NCBI RefSeq assembly: GCF_030272615.1
Contig: NC_081414.1
Location: forward strand, 814,222,569-814,286,568
Direction: 5' to 3'
DNA: 64,000 nt
Origin: Cryptomeria japonica
Taxonomy: Eukaryota; Streptophyta; Pinopsida; Cupressales; Cupressaceae
Below are positions 34,310 to 46,416 of this stretch, in pieces (positions within the stretch are counted from its first letter, which is position 1; each line of letters opens with the position of its first letter). Position numbers and translations under genes: made by a program. The notes below the pieces were generated by a model, which saw only the letters and a list, made by a program, of their open reading frames with translations, did not search any database and was not told where the DNA came from.

Positions 34310-36155
34310 AGCATTCTATAACAATTAAGTTATAGTACAAAAAGGAAAAGATGGAGAGTGGAGGCCATCACTTCTCTGGTGCTAGGGTTTTAGATGGGGT
34401 TGTTGTTGAAGAAGATGAGGGAGACGAGGATGATGGAGGAGAAGGCTATCCTCTTGTTGTTTGTCCCCTCTCTTATGGGGCTATGTCGCTTGTGAGGACA
34501 TTTCCTATGTGTTAGTTTTTACATCTGCGAAAGGTGTCCCTTTGCCCTTGCCCAGCTCGTGTTAATGGGTTCCCTGGTTTTCGTGCTACATGGACTAGGT
34601 CCAGGCCGATCTGGGGAGGCATCGATGGTGGAGGGGTTTCTGAGTAGTGTGTGGTGAGTAAGGGAGCGGATGTGGAGGGGCCTATGATCCTCTTCCTATT
34701 GTTTCGCCTCTCGTGTGCTTTTTTCCCCTCTCCCAATAGTCCTGCTTGGTGGGTAGGTGGAGGATACTGTGACAGTGACTGGGTTGGTGTAGTTGATAGG
34801 GAGAAGCTCTTGGTTGGCCCTGAGCCTTCTCTCCTGTTCTGAGCTTTCCTTCCCTCACCTTGGTGCAGTTTTCCCTGTGCGGCTTGGTGATTTTCAGTGG
34901 CTGTTGTTGAAGGTATAGAGGTTGGTTTGGGTTTTCTGCTTCTTTTGTGTGTTGATGGTATAGAGGTTGGTTTGGGTTTTCTGCCCCCTTTGTGTGTTGT
35001 GGTCATTTTTCCCATTTGACCGGGGATATTTGTGGGTTTTCCCCTACTTTCTTTCATTCTCAGTGTGACCTTTGTGTTCTTGGTTGCAAGGTGACCTTGC
35101 AGCGACCTTTTGCCCTTAGGGGTGATCGACTGGTTGGGGAAAATGTGGTTGGGAGTTGGATGTTTCGACACCTCCTTTACTCATGGTCTTATCCTCGTCT
35201 TCAATGGGGGTTTGGTGAGGTTTATGCATCCCCAGTGTTTATTCTAGGGTTTAAGGTTGTTTTCTTCTATTGTTGGGCCACTATTTGTTGGAGGAACTTC
35301 TTGATTTCATCTCTGTATGCTTGGATGGTGAAGGGGTGGATGGTGGATCAGGGTGAACCTCTACTCCTATGAGGTCATTGGAAGTGTAGTTAAGGTATTA
35401 TTTTTGGGCATGTTTGGAGTATGTTCTGCTTGTCAAAGGGGTTCCTGCTCTCAGCTGGGCTCTGTCTTATTCGACTTCTATGGAGGTGAAGCCTACTCAT
35501 ATTGAGGCGAGGTTTGTGTTGATAGCTTAGTTGAGGGGATGGAGTCTTCAACTCTCCATTGTTCTTTTTCTTACTCCTTATTAAGGTGGGTGCTTCCTCA
35601 ATTGAGGAGGGGATCAACTTATGGAAGGAGGATGGTGGCTTCTCTTTACAATATTCTCTCAATGGTGGCTTCTCGGTGGAGGGATGGAGGTCAATTAGAG
35701 ACACTTGTTTTGGTATCTTCTCCTCATTGGTGGTAGGCTCCTCTCCTATAGAGGTGGAAAAAAGTTTGTCTTTTGAGGGGATGTTTTGTTGCTGGTCTAG
35801 TTGTTGCTGGTTGGTTTAGGGTTCTATTTTTGGGCCCTTTGTTATGGTTTGGGGAACCAAGATAAATCCCCCTTTTGTGTACCTTGGTGATTGGGTTGGT
35901 TGAGGTTTAGTTGATGGGTGGTTTGGTGTTGTCCACTCTTGTCTCTCCAATTAATTTGCTTCTAGAGTAAAGGTTTGGGGTCCTTTTGAAAACCCTTGAA
36001 GGTTTATGGGTCCTTTGAAAACCATTGTTTGCTTCTTGTTCTCTTTTGGTGGGATTTTGCCTTCCTCTTTGTTCTAAGGTTCCGGGTCCTTTCAAAATCC
36101 TTCTTTTTTCTTTCTTTGTTCGGGTCAGGGCCCTCTCCCTGCTTATCTAATTAAA
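34310..36155 (+). mobile_element. Non-LTR retroposon of unknown family, 1.85 kb
   Basis: A G+C-richer block inserted in AT-rich DNA, bounded by perfect 16-bp direct repeats and ending CTAATTAAAA, a short A-rich tail, which indicates target-primed (LINE-type) insertion with the sense strand plus. Near its start is a short frame MESGGHHFSGARVLDG followed by an acidic stretch. No endonuclease or RT motif is visible, so it is either a truncated LINE, a non-autonomous derivative or a retroposed transcript. A 45-bp tandem duplication is internal. Confidence 0.75.
34912..35000. repeat. 45-bp tandem duplication inside the retroposon
   Basis: Two adjacent copies starting GGTATAGAGGTTGGTTTGGG (34,912 and 34,957). 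Confidence 0.92.
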
Positions 36156-36171
36156 AACATTGGGATTTCAT
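36156..36171. repeat. Right target-site duplication of the 34.3-36.2 kb retroposon
   Basis: AACATTGGGATTTCAT directly after the A-rich tail. Confidence 0.88.
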
Positions 36172-37880
36172 TGTTAACCATTCTTGATGATGAGTTAAAA
36201 TGAGTATTGCATCTAAGAGGGAAGTTGAAACATGAAATGTTAAAACGAGTGAATGTTAAATAGTAGTCTTATGTACATGCTCTAGTCTATACTATATAAG
36301 ACATTACCCAAGCAGTGGAAATCTTTTAAGTTGGTATATGGCTAATCTTGGATGCGTGCATTAGGCAATGCCTAGTCTAGTATAGACCATGCTATACATG
36401 TCTCGAGGATGAATTAAAATGAGTATTGTGCCTAAGAGGGAAGGTAAAACATGAAATGTGTTTTGGGATACAACCCTAAAACAAACATTTACTATTTTTT
36501 TGATAAATTATTTTTATATATTACTTCATATGTATATAATTTTTTCTCTAAACTATATCCTTTAAAAAGGGGAAGAAAAAGTTACACCCCAAAGTCATGC
36601 AAGGCAATGCCTTAAACAATATATCCAAATAGAAAAGACAAGAACTAGAGTTGTTGAGTACCATGAGCTATGGATCTAACACAAGGAGGAGGAGGTAGAA
36701 CATGGTCAACATGATTGCCCCAATTAGTAGGAGGGTAATTGCTACATAGGCCCTTCTTTATTAGTTTGCCCACCATCTAAAGGTAAAACAACATTCATAT
36801 TAGGAGAAAGAACTAGAGCAAGGTGAGGAAACAATATGAAGAAGAAATTGAATGTAAATGATAATGCTAGGACCAATCATGCACATTATGAGTCATATTA
36901 AGAAGGCTAAGAAGCATGAAAATAACAAAAACCATGTTGATATGCAATGTCACATGTTTTGATACTAACACCCTTAGGAAGGATATTGACCTCTATTGGA
37001 AGGAGAGGGTAGTGAAACTCTAGAAACCATAAAAAGTGCATCTCCAATGGTAAATAAACACTTGTAGATGAGCTACTTCAAGCACAACTTTATTAGCTAA
37101 CATTTGTATTTATATGAGATAATTAGAGAAAAACATGTACTTGGGAAACAAAAAAATGAATGTCATAGCAACATTCAAAAAAGAGAGAAGCATATCCATA
37201 TTTCCAAATGCTAAATAGGTTCTCCACTCTAAAAATAAGTCATATTACTAAGGTAAAATTTGCAAGAATTTTGGGTGAATTCTATAAAAGAATCATATGC
37301 TACGAAAAATAATTAGGTCTACATGACTTGAAAAAAATCATTGACCCAATTCCAAGTGGCTTGGACTTAGAATAAAACCAAAAAGGACACTTGAGAGTCT
37401 CCTTTTAATGTTTGAAAATAAAACAACAAGGAATGATAACTTTGAAAATTTGAATCAATATAGAACAAGTAAGTACACTTGATAGAGAATACACCAAAAA
37501 AAAGTGAATAATTTTGTGACAAATGCAAATTTGTAGAGAGGGCTAAATTGCAACATAATGAAATATTAAATACATTTTAGATTCTAAATTAAAAAATTGG
37601 ATAAGGCTCCCCATAGAAAATTAAGAGATGAGAGATAAGGAATAGAATAACAATCTTTTTAGTCATTGTTTAACCTTTGTTGCTCTAATTTGACTATGTT
37701 ATATTAGGAGGACCAATTTGGACTTTACATCTTTACTTTTGTCTTCTCTTTTAGCACATTTTTTACTTGACTTTGTGTAGTAGCATTCATATGAATGCAT
37801 GATCGTGTTCTTCTATTGTGTTGACATGTCTTATATGATTGCAACAACGTCCTCTACTACTCTACTATCTACACGTGTAA
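36172..37880. other. No gene recognised; one short dispersed duplication
   Basis: A roughly 50-bp segment (TTAAAATGAGTATTG ... AACATGAAATGT) occurs at about 36,194-36,240 and again at about 36,413-36,460. Between them TAGTCTATACTA and TAGTATAGACCA form a short inverted pair. The rest is A-rich sequence with no supportable feature. Confidence 0.5.
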
Positions 37881-38083
37881 AGGAAACCAGCATTCAAATG
37901 ACAGTGACATAGATACCTTTGGGGGTTTGTCTTGAGAATTTTGAATAGTAAAACTTCTTTGATGATGATCAATTTGTGAAAAGGAAATCAATATTCAAAT
38001 GACATGGTATCATAGATCCTTTGGGGATTTGTCTCGAGAAGGTTGAATAGTAAAACTTCTTCGATGATGATCAAACTTGTGAA
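37881..38083. repeat. 101-bp tandem duplication
   Basis: Two copies (37,881-37,981 and 37,982-38,083) share AGTAAAACTTCTT(T/C)GATGATGATCAA and flanking sequence, with several differences. It lies upstream of the exon at 38.2 kb. Confidence 0.85.
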
Positions 38084-38206
38084 ACATGTATGTATAAATT
38101 ATAGGTAAAGATTGAATTACAATGATGGCTTATAGAGTGCTTCTTAGTGACTATTATTCATTTATGTTAATTACTCACATATTGTTCTATAAATTTCTGT
38201 TTCTGT

Positions 38207-38446
38207 TTGACTCGGCTATCTGATTATCTGCTTCTCGAGAAGGAAACTGCGATGACGGAAATTGCGCTGGTAATCGCAGAGGTGTACGCAAGGGAGCGTG
38301 ACTTTGAGAAATTGAATGCCCCAAAAGCTGTTACTATTCCACTCATACTGCCGTCTAATGACGGACTTTCACAATGCTTAGTGGCATTCAGGGTTGGAAT
38401 TCGTTTGATTGAGGAGAGCCCTGAGAAAGGGGGGTCTCTGAGATGA
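38207..38446 (+). CDS. Exon-like frame of an unidentified host gene
   Basis: An open frame of higher G+C and CpG content than its surroundings encodes KETAMTEIALVIAEVYARER, then DFEKLNAPKAVTIPLILPSN and SQCLVAFRVGIRLIEESPEK before a stop. The ATG in ETAMTE and pyrimidine-rich sequence just upstream (about 38,190-38,235) allow either a start codon or a splice acceptor. The decayed relative at 31,137 and similar flanking sequence at the right end of the window show a small duplicated family. I do not recognise the protein. The helix-strand pattern and length suggest a C-terminal exon. Confidence 0.45.
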   Translation: MTRLSDYLLLEKETAMTEIALVIAEVYARERDFEKLNAPKAVTIPLILPSNDGLSQCLVAFRVGIRLIEESPEKGGSLR

Positions 38447-38937
38447 GCATTTGTGGAAGGGCGATTCTCACCTTGAGTAGCCAGCCTGCCACAACATTTG
38501 ATGAACAAATGTTAATGTACAGCTCAAAAATATAAGAGGATTGACTGATCTTGCCATAATTAGTTGATTTGTAATGAGAACATCTTACAGTTATCCAATT
38601 TTTTGAGGTTTTCTTTGTATATACTGAAATATCTGTGTAGAAGTGAGTAATATAGTATGAATTTATTTTTGTATAGTTTAAGAGTTGGAATTTTATCTGG
38701 GATTTTAATTAGTTGTTATTCAAATTGAATGTTAAGATGTATAAAAGATTATGTAAACATAAAAAAAAAAAGAGTTACAGAGATAATAATATTAGATTTA
38801 CATGAACATTTACAGAAGTTGCAGAGGGTTAGATATGTAACCCTCTGTATAATGCAAGATTTGAGATATTTGCGATACAAAATCAGCATGAGCACTTGGC
38901 CAAACTGTTTAAATGACAGAAAACGTATTGCAGTAAA

Positions 38938-39159
38938 TCAAGCAGAGAAGAATCCCTCTTCAATGGCGGCATGGAAGACATTCCTGGGCCTTCTAAGCTT
39001 TTCAAACACCATTTTTCCAAATTTATTGGAGATTCGAGATCCTTCCGAAATCAAATCTTTCCATGAAATCGACTCATCTTTCGGATTGTGAAGAATGAGT
39101 TGTGCAGAAACAGTTGCAAGCGTATCATTCCTCTGCTTCTCATCACCTCTCTCTGCCAT
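38938..39159 (-). CDS. Small hypothetical protein or first exon, 73 residues
   Basis: The start lies in a good plant context (GCCATGGCAGAGAG). The protein reads MAERGDEKQRNDTLATVSAQ, LILHNPKDESISWKDLISEG, then FGKMVFEKLRRPRNVFHAAI and ends shortly after. Composition is hydrophilic and gene-like, with codon usage better than neighbouring random frames. No transmembrane segment, signal peptide or known domain is visible. It could be a complete small protein, a first exon, or a fragment. Confidence 0.35.
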   Translation of the reverse strand: MAERGDEKQRNDTLATVSAQLILHNPKDESISWKDLISEGSRISNKFGKMVFEKLRRPRNVFHAAIEEGFFSA

Positions 39160-41763
39160 GGCTTCTTACGTCAAATGTCGTAAATAACATATCAACACAA
39201 ACCTATCCACCAATTTTTAGAATTTTTCACCGTGTCAATCAAGAGAAATGAATTTTTTAGTGTTGCTGGAAACCCTAGGCAGGGTTCAAGACAATTTTCA
39301 CTAAAAATGCCATAACTTCTTCAATTATTCATGAAAATTGATCAAACCACTTGCATTTGAAATATAACTAAGTTTTCTAACTTTCCCTCGTGTGTGCAGG
39401 TCCATACTATTCACTAACAGGCCGTACAAATCATGTTTTCAGATTGTAATGCAGAAAAATGAAAGAAAAACCAGTCCTAACAATACCAAAATTGCTATAT
39501 ATTTCATAATACTCAATGAAATCATATGAAACCACTTTCAAAAGAAATTTAATTCATTTTTCTAACATCTCCAATCATCTTTTCATCATTTCATCGACAT
39601 ATAGTCCGTACAAGGACAAGAGAACAGGCTGGAACATGGAGAAAAAATGGCAAAACAAAAATTTCTTTTTTTTTTCCTTCTTCCAACCCCTCAATTCGAG
39701 TTAGGAGTCCATATTTATGAATTAAAACCACATTTCAACTGCCCAACCAACCATAACTCCCTTTGCTAAGACTAATGACACTTCTTTACAAAATATGTTG
39801 CAATTTGACAACTTGACAATTTTGACAATTTTTTGACAACTTTGCATGAAACTTTCCAAAATGGATCAACATGATCCCAAATGGCCTCAAAGGACCTTAT
39901 TAGACTCAAAACAAACCAAAACAAGACATAAATCAAAGTTTTGCAATATGACTCAAAATGACTCTCAGGATGCCCCTGCATCAGTGAACCAGGATGGTTG
40001 GTGGCCAGCACACCTCTCACCAGTCAAAAGCTTTTCAATTCACAACCAACTATGGTGAACGCCTCTTTAATGATATAAGCATTTTGACTCATCCAGAGTT
40101 TCATGCAGTTGCTTTATGTCTATTACATGGCACAATTCTTCTCCAACTCCCTTGCAGGTAAAGGAAAATATGTCTACAAGTATGTGAAGAACCAGCTATG
40201 TCAAAAAGCCAAAGACAACTTGGTAGATTGGTGCCATTTTATTCCTGGGGCTAGTATGTCACACGTGCAAAGCAACATCCAGGGGCAGAGTTCAACAGAG
40301 TTATTGAGCATCAGCTAGTAGCTACACATCCCTCTTGATAGTCGTCCCTTTCAAGTGCATATAAGTTTAGCCACATTGATATCGCATATATAAGCATAAG
40401 CCCATTACTGCCATTCATGAAAAAACATATGGCTAAAACTAATTCTGCACAAATTTTTTTTAATTGAATGTGTAGTTTTTGTTGATCAGACGTTCAACGT
40501 ATGAGAATATAGAATAGATGATAGATGATATGGCATAGGATTTTGGCAAACTTCTCCACACAATTTTCCAAAATCAGGACAACTGATTTTGCCAAAACAA
40601 CAGGTGCAGTCTTTGGCAGGGACTGAAGTTGAATTGTAGCTTTTTATATCGATAGTTCCTTTTTATGATATATAAGAAATAATTCTTGGGTCAAAGATCA
40701 TTTCAAAATGAGTGAAAGTTTTCACAAGTATTTTTTATTAAAACTCAAACAAAATTTAAGCACTTCAACAAGTTTTATCTGAAAAAACAAGAAATCTAAA
40801 GAATGAGAGAATTTGGGAGTTTGAATTCCTAGTTTATCCAGTCAAATGATCTGGAAATTGTGAACAGGACACCTCAAAAATTATTGAAAATTCTTGTAAA
40901 TATATTTCCGTCCAACCCAGAGCGAAGCATATGCCATAAATTATGATGTGTAAAATTCAACTATGAAACTTGGAATCGCCAAGAAAATTCTTCTGTACCA
41001 ACGAAAATAAAAAATAATTATGAAATAGACATGAAAGATATTGTAACAGAGATATGCTTTAAAGGTCCACTTAGCACCCTGAGCATCTACCTAATTTAGT
41101 CTATCAGACCATCTTAGATTATGAATGCACATACCTTATTTCTCTTTATATTTCAATAATTCTCTTCTCTTCTCAAGCAATGATCTTCACCAGCAAACTT
41201 ATTTGAAAATTGTTAGTAGTATAACAAACATTAACATTATAACATTTGGTAAAGAAACATATATAAGAAGCCTAACGCCCCTTAATTTTTAAAATGCTAT
41301 GTTTTTTCTGGCATCATAAACGTCTTGCAATGTATGTCACACGTGCACTTAAATTTATAAGTTATAAAAAGTTTAAAACGACAATATATAATGCACAAAA
41401 GTACAAAGCCCTATGATTTTCACACATAGATAATGAGTTCCCTCAAAAATATTCTGCACCAGAGCACTCTGCTGAAAATGTTACTAATTGCATTCTATAA
41501 AAGCATATCTATAAAGATGAAAGAAGTAAGAACAATTACGACATAAGTAACGAATTTACTAAAAGGGCAAAATTAGGAATTGTCAAATCTTAAATTATAT
41601 AGCAAAACAACTATAAGCATAGCAATAGCAGTTTCAACTGAGAAATCCAAAATAGCCCTATGATTTTGTTATTTGGGCTTGGAACTTCATGTCCGCTCTA
41701 TTCTCTTGCCTTATGGCATGTCCTACCCTTGAAAGCTTGTAAAATGGGCTTGAAATTTTCATA
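39160..41763. other. No supported gene
   Basis: Sequence includes a stretch (39,720-40,100) that reads like decayed LTR-element leader or UTR, and a short plus-strand frame (40,103-40,318) without a recognisable domain. The part nearest 41,763 lies just beyond the B3 stop codon and probably contains its 3' UTR. Confidence 0.4.
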
Positions 41764-43301
41764 TTATCCTCTGAATATTTTGACCTCAAAAACATATTTT
41801 TCTGTGTTTTGCAATGCAAAAGTACAAGTATCCCCTACCTTAAGCTGATTGTCGACAACAAATTCTTTCCAGCCAGATCCAATCCCAAGTTCCTTACGGT
41901 TTCCTACATATGTCACCAGCCATTTTTTACTCTGGCATAATAACACCACTTCTACCCTTGATTGGGGAAGCCATCTTCTACAAAACTTAACTGGAAAGGT
42001 CTGCAATTGAAACAGAGCAGATAAGTAGTTATATTAAAGGAAAGGAGATTAAACATTATATATTCAGATGTTCTAGGGTCCTCAAAATTTAGCCAAAAGG
42101 GTGAGGACGACGAAATGTGCATACTTACCAACCAAAATGACCTGGTAACCGCAGCCTTTTTCATTACCTTTGTAAATTCTCTTATCTCCCTTGGATTGTC
42201 TGGTGTGGCATCTTCAAAGATTCATAAGACAATGCCAACATGCAAGATAAAATGCAATAATTCAAAAAATACAAGTTATATTGGTCTATATGAATAAAAC
42301 GAAATAGGTCAATGGTATGTACTATAAGGACAGCTATTAGAAGTATTTGGGCGAATTTGACAGCATGCATATACCCATCCAGTTCTTCACATTGAATGCA
42401 AAGAGGTGGAGAATTTATGCATATGATGTCAGAGCTTTTTAAAGAGTTTGGTAATATTTATCCGCCCAATTAAAAATCATGTAGTGTAATGTAAATAGCT
42501 AGAAGCAAACAAGAAAAGTACTCACCAGAAGTTGATGTTTGATTTATAGGATGCTTCACTGCATAACGAAGATTACGCCCTGGTTGAGTCATGGAATGCT
42601 TCACTGCATAACGAAAATTACGCCCTGGTTGAATCATGGAATGCTTACTATCAGCATTATGTTTTACACGGCTACGTGATGGCAATGGTGGCTTTTGGTC
42701 AAAGTGGTTTTCTGAGTCACTGTCCAAGATTATTGGATGCTCAGCAGAGGGCCATTGTTGGTCCTGATTTTTGCACAAATCAGGACCCTCTTGTTTTGAA
42801 ACCTCTTTTTTGTGTGTTATTTGCTTTTCATATCCACTGGGATGGAATATTTGAACAACAAACAGTCTCTCTCCCATATTTCTGAAAACCATAATATCTC
42901 CAGCTTGGATTGAATGATACGAAACGAATTTTTCCCAACCAGTCTTGAAAGATGGAGAAGTGCCACAAAAACAGAGTATGCTCTCCCAAAGGTACCCAGT
43001 TGGGCCCTCCACAATAACATATCTGCATTCATCTGACTGAATTTGCTTTGCATGTAGGGAAGGAATCTCCTATTCACAGGAATGTTTTTCCAAAAAAATT
43101 GTTATGTAAAGAAAAAGAAGAAGAAGAAGAAAAAACATTCGGTCCTAATAGCCATAGATTTACCAAAAAAGGTGGGCACTTGTCATCCATGACTTTGAAA
43201 AAGGACCAGATAGTGGAATTTGAAGCGTTGGTAGAATGAATTTGCAAACATCTTTTCTTGCAAGCTTTACATGTTTTCAATCTGTTGCAGTCAGTCGCCA
43301 T
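41764..43301 (-). CDS. B3-domain (REM-like) transcription factor, two B3 domains, four exons
   Basis: Four exons join in frame with GT/AG borders: 43,164-43,301, 42,526-43,069, 42,129-42,211 and 41,764-42,000, giving 333 residues. The start MATDCNRLKTCKACKKRCLQ resembles the Cys-containing N-terminus common in REM proteins. B3 domain 1 (about residues 33-115) begins IWSFFKVMDD and includes CRYVIVEGPTGYLW, GWEKFVSYHSIQAGDIMVF and RLFVVQIF. A Ser/Asp-rich linker with a tandem repeat follows. B3 domain 2 (about residues 239-333) runs from PREIREFTKVMKKAAVTRS through FPVKFCRRWLPQSRVEVVL, GWKEFVVDNQLKVGDTCTF to VFEVKIFRG. B3 domains bind DNA in the major groove; REM members act in flowering-plant reproductive development, but a role here is not known. 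Introns are short (about 94, 314 and 128 bp). No disabling change is seen. Confidence 0.88.
42551..42640 (-). repeat. 45-bp in-frame tandem repeat in the B3 linker
   Basis: Two adjacent 15-residue units, KHSMIQPGRNFRYAV and KHSMTQPGRNLRYAV, and a partial third (KHPINQ). The units are nearly identical in DNA, so the expansion is recent. The segment is basic and lies between the two B3 domains. Confidence 0.92.
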
Positions 43302-46300
43302 GATGAAAGACTGAAGACTCTAACCACCATAATTAGCTCCCAATACACAGTGGTATAGGCAAGTAAATTCCATTTTGTACTTATCTACATTGCGTGAAGA
43401 GTTAAAAAGGTGTAAATTAATTTTACTAGGAAGATGCACAGTAGCTCCACAAAGCCGTCACCTTGTAAATGTACGATCACATTGAATTCTCCGAAAATAG
43501 CAATTTTCAGCTTTCATAATCTTGGAAGCAGACAAAAGTACATGCAAAAAAAGGCGGCGAGAAACTATCCAATAAATTCAGCTGCTCCTTGTTCTTTCAA
43601 CTATTCGTATGCTAAAATAATGTTTTTTAAAGCAATCATATCGTATACTCTTTTAACCGAGATTTTATATTTAAGTAATAATTTACAGATTAAAAATTCA
43701 AATCAAATTCTTTTACATGACTAAATTTAATCATATTAAATTCGTTGGAACTCTTATGGCCTGTGACATGATGTGTACAATGAATACAAAAATCATTTAA
43801 CTTTTCACATCAAAATCATTCACAAAATCTAAAATTACTATTACTTTTTATTCCATTAACAAATTTGCGCTATGTAATGTAAAGGTCAGTGCCGTTGTTC
43901 TCACTGCAATAAAAAAACAACCTTGTTTAATTTTAACTAGGGGAGAGGACCTAGTAGTTGTGCACCCTAACTTCACACTTCTCAAAATATGATGCCACAT
44001 CTCAACAAGTATGGGGGTATTAAATCAACAACTTCTATCACAAGAATTGGAATGTGCTCAACTACTAGATCATTTTCCCTATTCTCCAAAATTGTTTTAA
44101 ATCATGGAAGCAAGAATTTGACAGTTTCGTCATTTTAAATGTAAAAATCTCTATAATAAAAACTAAAGTCATTTAAGTTGACATACATTTGATCATGTCA
44201 AAAAAAATAATAATAATTACAAGATTTTATAATTTTTAAATGTAAAGCTATTTTGTTTTCAAAGAAAAAGAAATAAAGCATTTAATTCTCTTTATATTAT
44301 TATTAAATTATATAATTTTTAAATACACAATTTTTTTGTTTTCAAAAGAAAAAGAAAAAAATTCTAAAGCAAAAACAGATAAAAAATGAATAGTTTTTAA
44401 TTTTTTATTTTGGAGCTTTAAAAGTTAAGTTTCTAAATTTTTATTTTTTCCAACTTTAAAAGTTAAGTTTCTATATATAAAAGATAACTGTCTATTTAAC
44501 TACACAGTTAGATCATTACTAAACTTGTTTCTTTTAAAAAATCATGTAGGGTGGCCATTATTCTATGAAATTTTGTTTTAAAAAACTTGTTGAATACTTC
44601 TATTGTCTTTTTTATTGTAATTACAGGTTACAAGTATAAATGTTATTGATAATGATCACTTTCATCTTCAATCAACATATCAACAACGTCTATAAACAAC
44701 AACAAATACAACTTTTTGCACAAGTAGAATATAAAAAATACAAATTTTTTTGGATAAATTTATGTTAAAATATCATCATCGATCGATTCTTGAAAAAATT
44801 GAAATTATTTTAATTGGAAAGCTATTATCCTTATATCAATGGTAAAAAATAATTAAGGGTTTTCAATTCCCAATTCCATTATGTTTCCAAAATTTATTTA
44901 CTTAAAAGAAATTATTTTTTCATATTTATAAATATCAATATAATATCAAAATTATTATTGAAATATATATTTGTTTCTTTTTCAATTATCAATTCTAGGA
45001 TGTTTAAATAATTTAATTATTTAAAATAAATTGAAATTATATAAGAAATATATTTTTATATTTATAAGTATGAACATAGTAATAAAATTATTATTGTGAA
45101 AAAATATATAAAAGATTTCTTTCTTAGTTATATAAAAAAAATTAATGAATGAGAATAAAGATGTTTTTATATTTACAATTCTATGATGTTTCTAAAATAT
45201 TATTATTGAAATAAATTAAAATATCTTTTCATATTTATAAATATCAATATAGTAACAAACTTGTTATTTTCTTTAAGTATCTATTTGTTGTGTTTACATT
45301 CAATTCTTAATTCCATAATAATTTTATAATTTAACTACTTAAAATAAATTAAGATTATAAACGGAGTTAAACTTTAAACCTAAACCAAATCGACCTCTGC
45401 AACACTAAAATAAAACTAGCCTATATATATATAGAAATATATATAAAAAAAAGTCGAGAGATATCTAGGCTTTCATTTATTAATTTATTAATTTGAAGTA
45501 AAATTTTGAAATGAAAGTCTCAATATCTCTCAACTTTTTATATATATATTCTCGACTGAATAATAAGTATTAATAATACTTTTATAAATTTAATAATATG
45601 TTTCATTTAAATTATTTAAATTGATTTAAAGAGAAATTAATAATTTATTTAACCTAAATAATTTAAGTTTAATAAGATACATTTATAAAAATAAATAAAA
45701 AATTGACCCTTAGTAAAGGTAAACCCAAATTAAAACATAATCATTATAAAATTGTAATGTTGATTTCTTGGCAGGTTAGGATTAGGGTTCAATTTTATTT
45801 ATTGTGCAAGTAAGTTTAGAGTTAGAGGTAAATTTTGTTCAATAATTATTCTGGTCAAGATTTATTATTTTTATTTTAAAATAACTGGGAGTTACGTATA
45901 TTGTTAGGGTTAAATTTTGTTTTGTGTTAATAACAAAGAAACATAAACATATAAAGTGGAAGAAAATATTGATGAGTTATTTTGAAAACCTCAATCTCTC
46001 ACTAATAACACATACAATGAAATTTTCATAATATATTCCAATTTTCAAAATATAAAGTACAAATATTTTGATGCATGCATAAGATAAAGGTCATATTAAC
46101 ATTCTCGTCAAATAATAAAACCCCAATTTATTCTACCTTGTAAACTGAATTTTTTGAGTGTGATATAAAATTTACAAAAAATACGGTAGAAATAGACAAA
46201 CCAAATATATTTTGAATTTTTTTAAAATCCCTCTCTGAATCATCAAATATTTACTATTTATAAATCAATATGAAACATCTAATAAAAACATATGTAAAAG

Positions 46301-46416
46301 TATATTTGAAATTAAATAAAGTCAATTGCAATCTAATTGTCATTCCACATGAAAAATATAAAGTTTTATAAGTGATTATGGCTTTTACATTGTCATACAA
46401 TGTAGTGGACAAATTA
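43302..46416. other. AT-rich intergenic sequence; upstream region of the B3 gene and one hairpin
   Basis: The first few hundred bases are presumably B3 promoter, but no clear TATA box could be assigned. From 44,100 to 46,400 the sequence is strongly AT-rich with no coding potential except the separately listed hairpin. Confidence 0.4.
45448..45539. repeat. Inverted repeat able to form a hairpin
   Basis: Arms 45,448-45,478 and 45,509-45,539 are complementary at about 26-27 of 31 positions (AAAGTCGAGAGATAT against ATATCTCTCAACTTT), with a 30-base AT-rich loop and AT-rich extension of the stem on both sides. It could be a MITE remnant or a small-RNA-type hairpin. Confidence 0.7.

Noticed and set aside
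34512-35171. 219-residue minus-strand frame rich in Lys, Pro and Thr within the retroposon
   Set aside because: The A-rich tail shows the retroposon's sense strand is plus. The frame is low complexity and repeats with the 45-bp duplication, so it is probably a shadow.
40103-40318. 71-residue plus-strand frame
   Set aside because: No domain or duplicated relative, unremarkable composition, and no convincing splice or start context.
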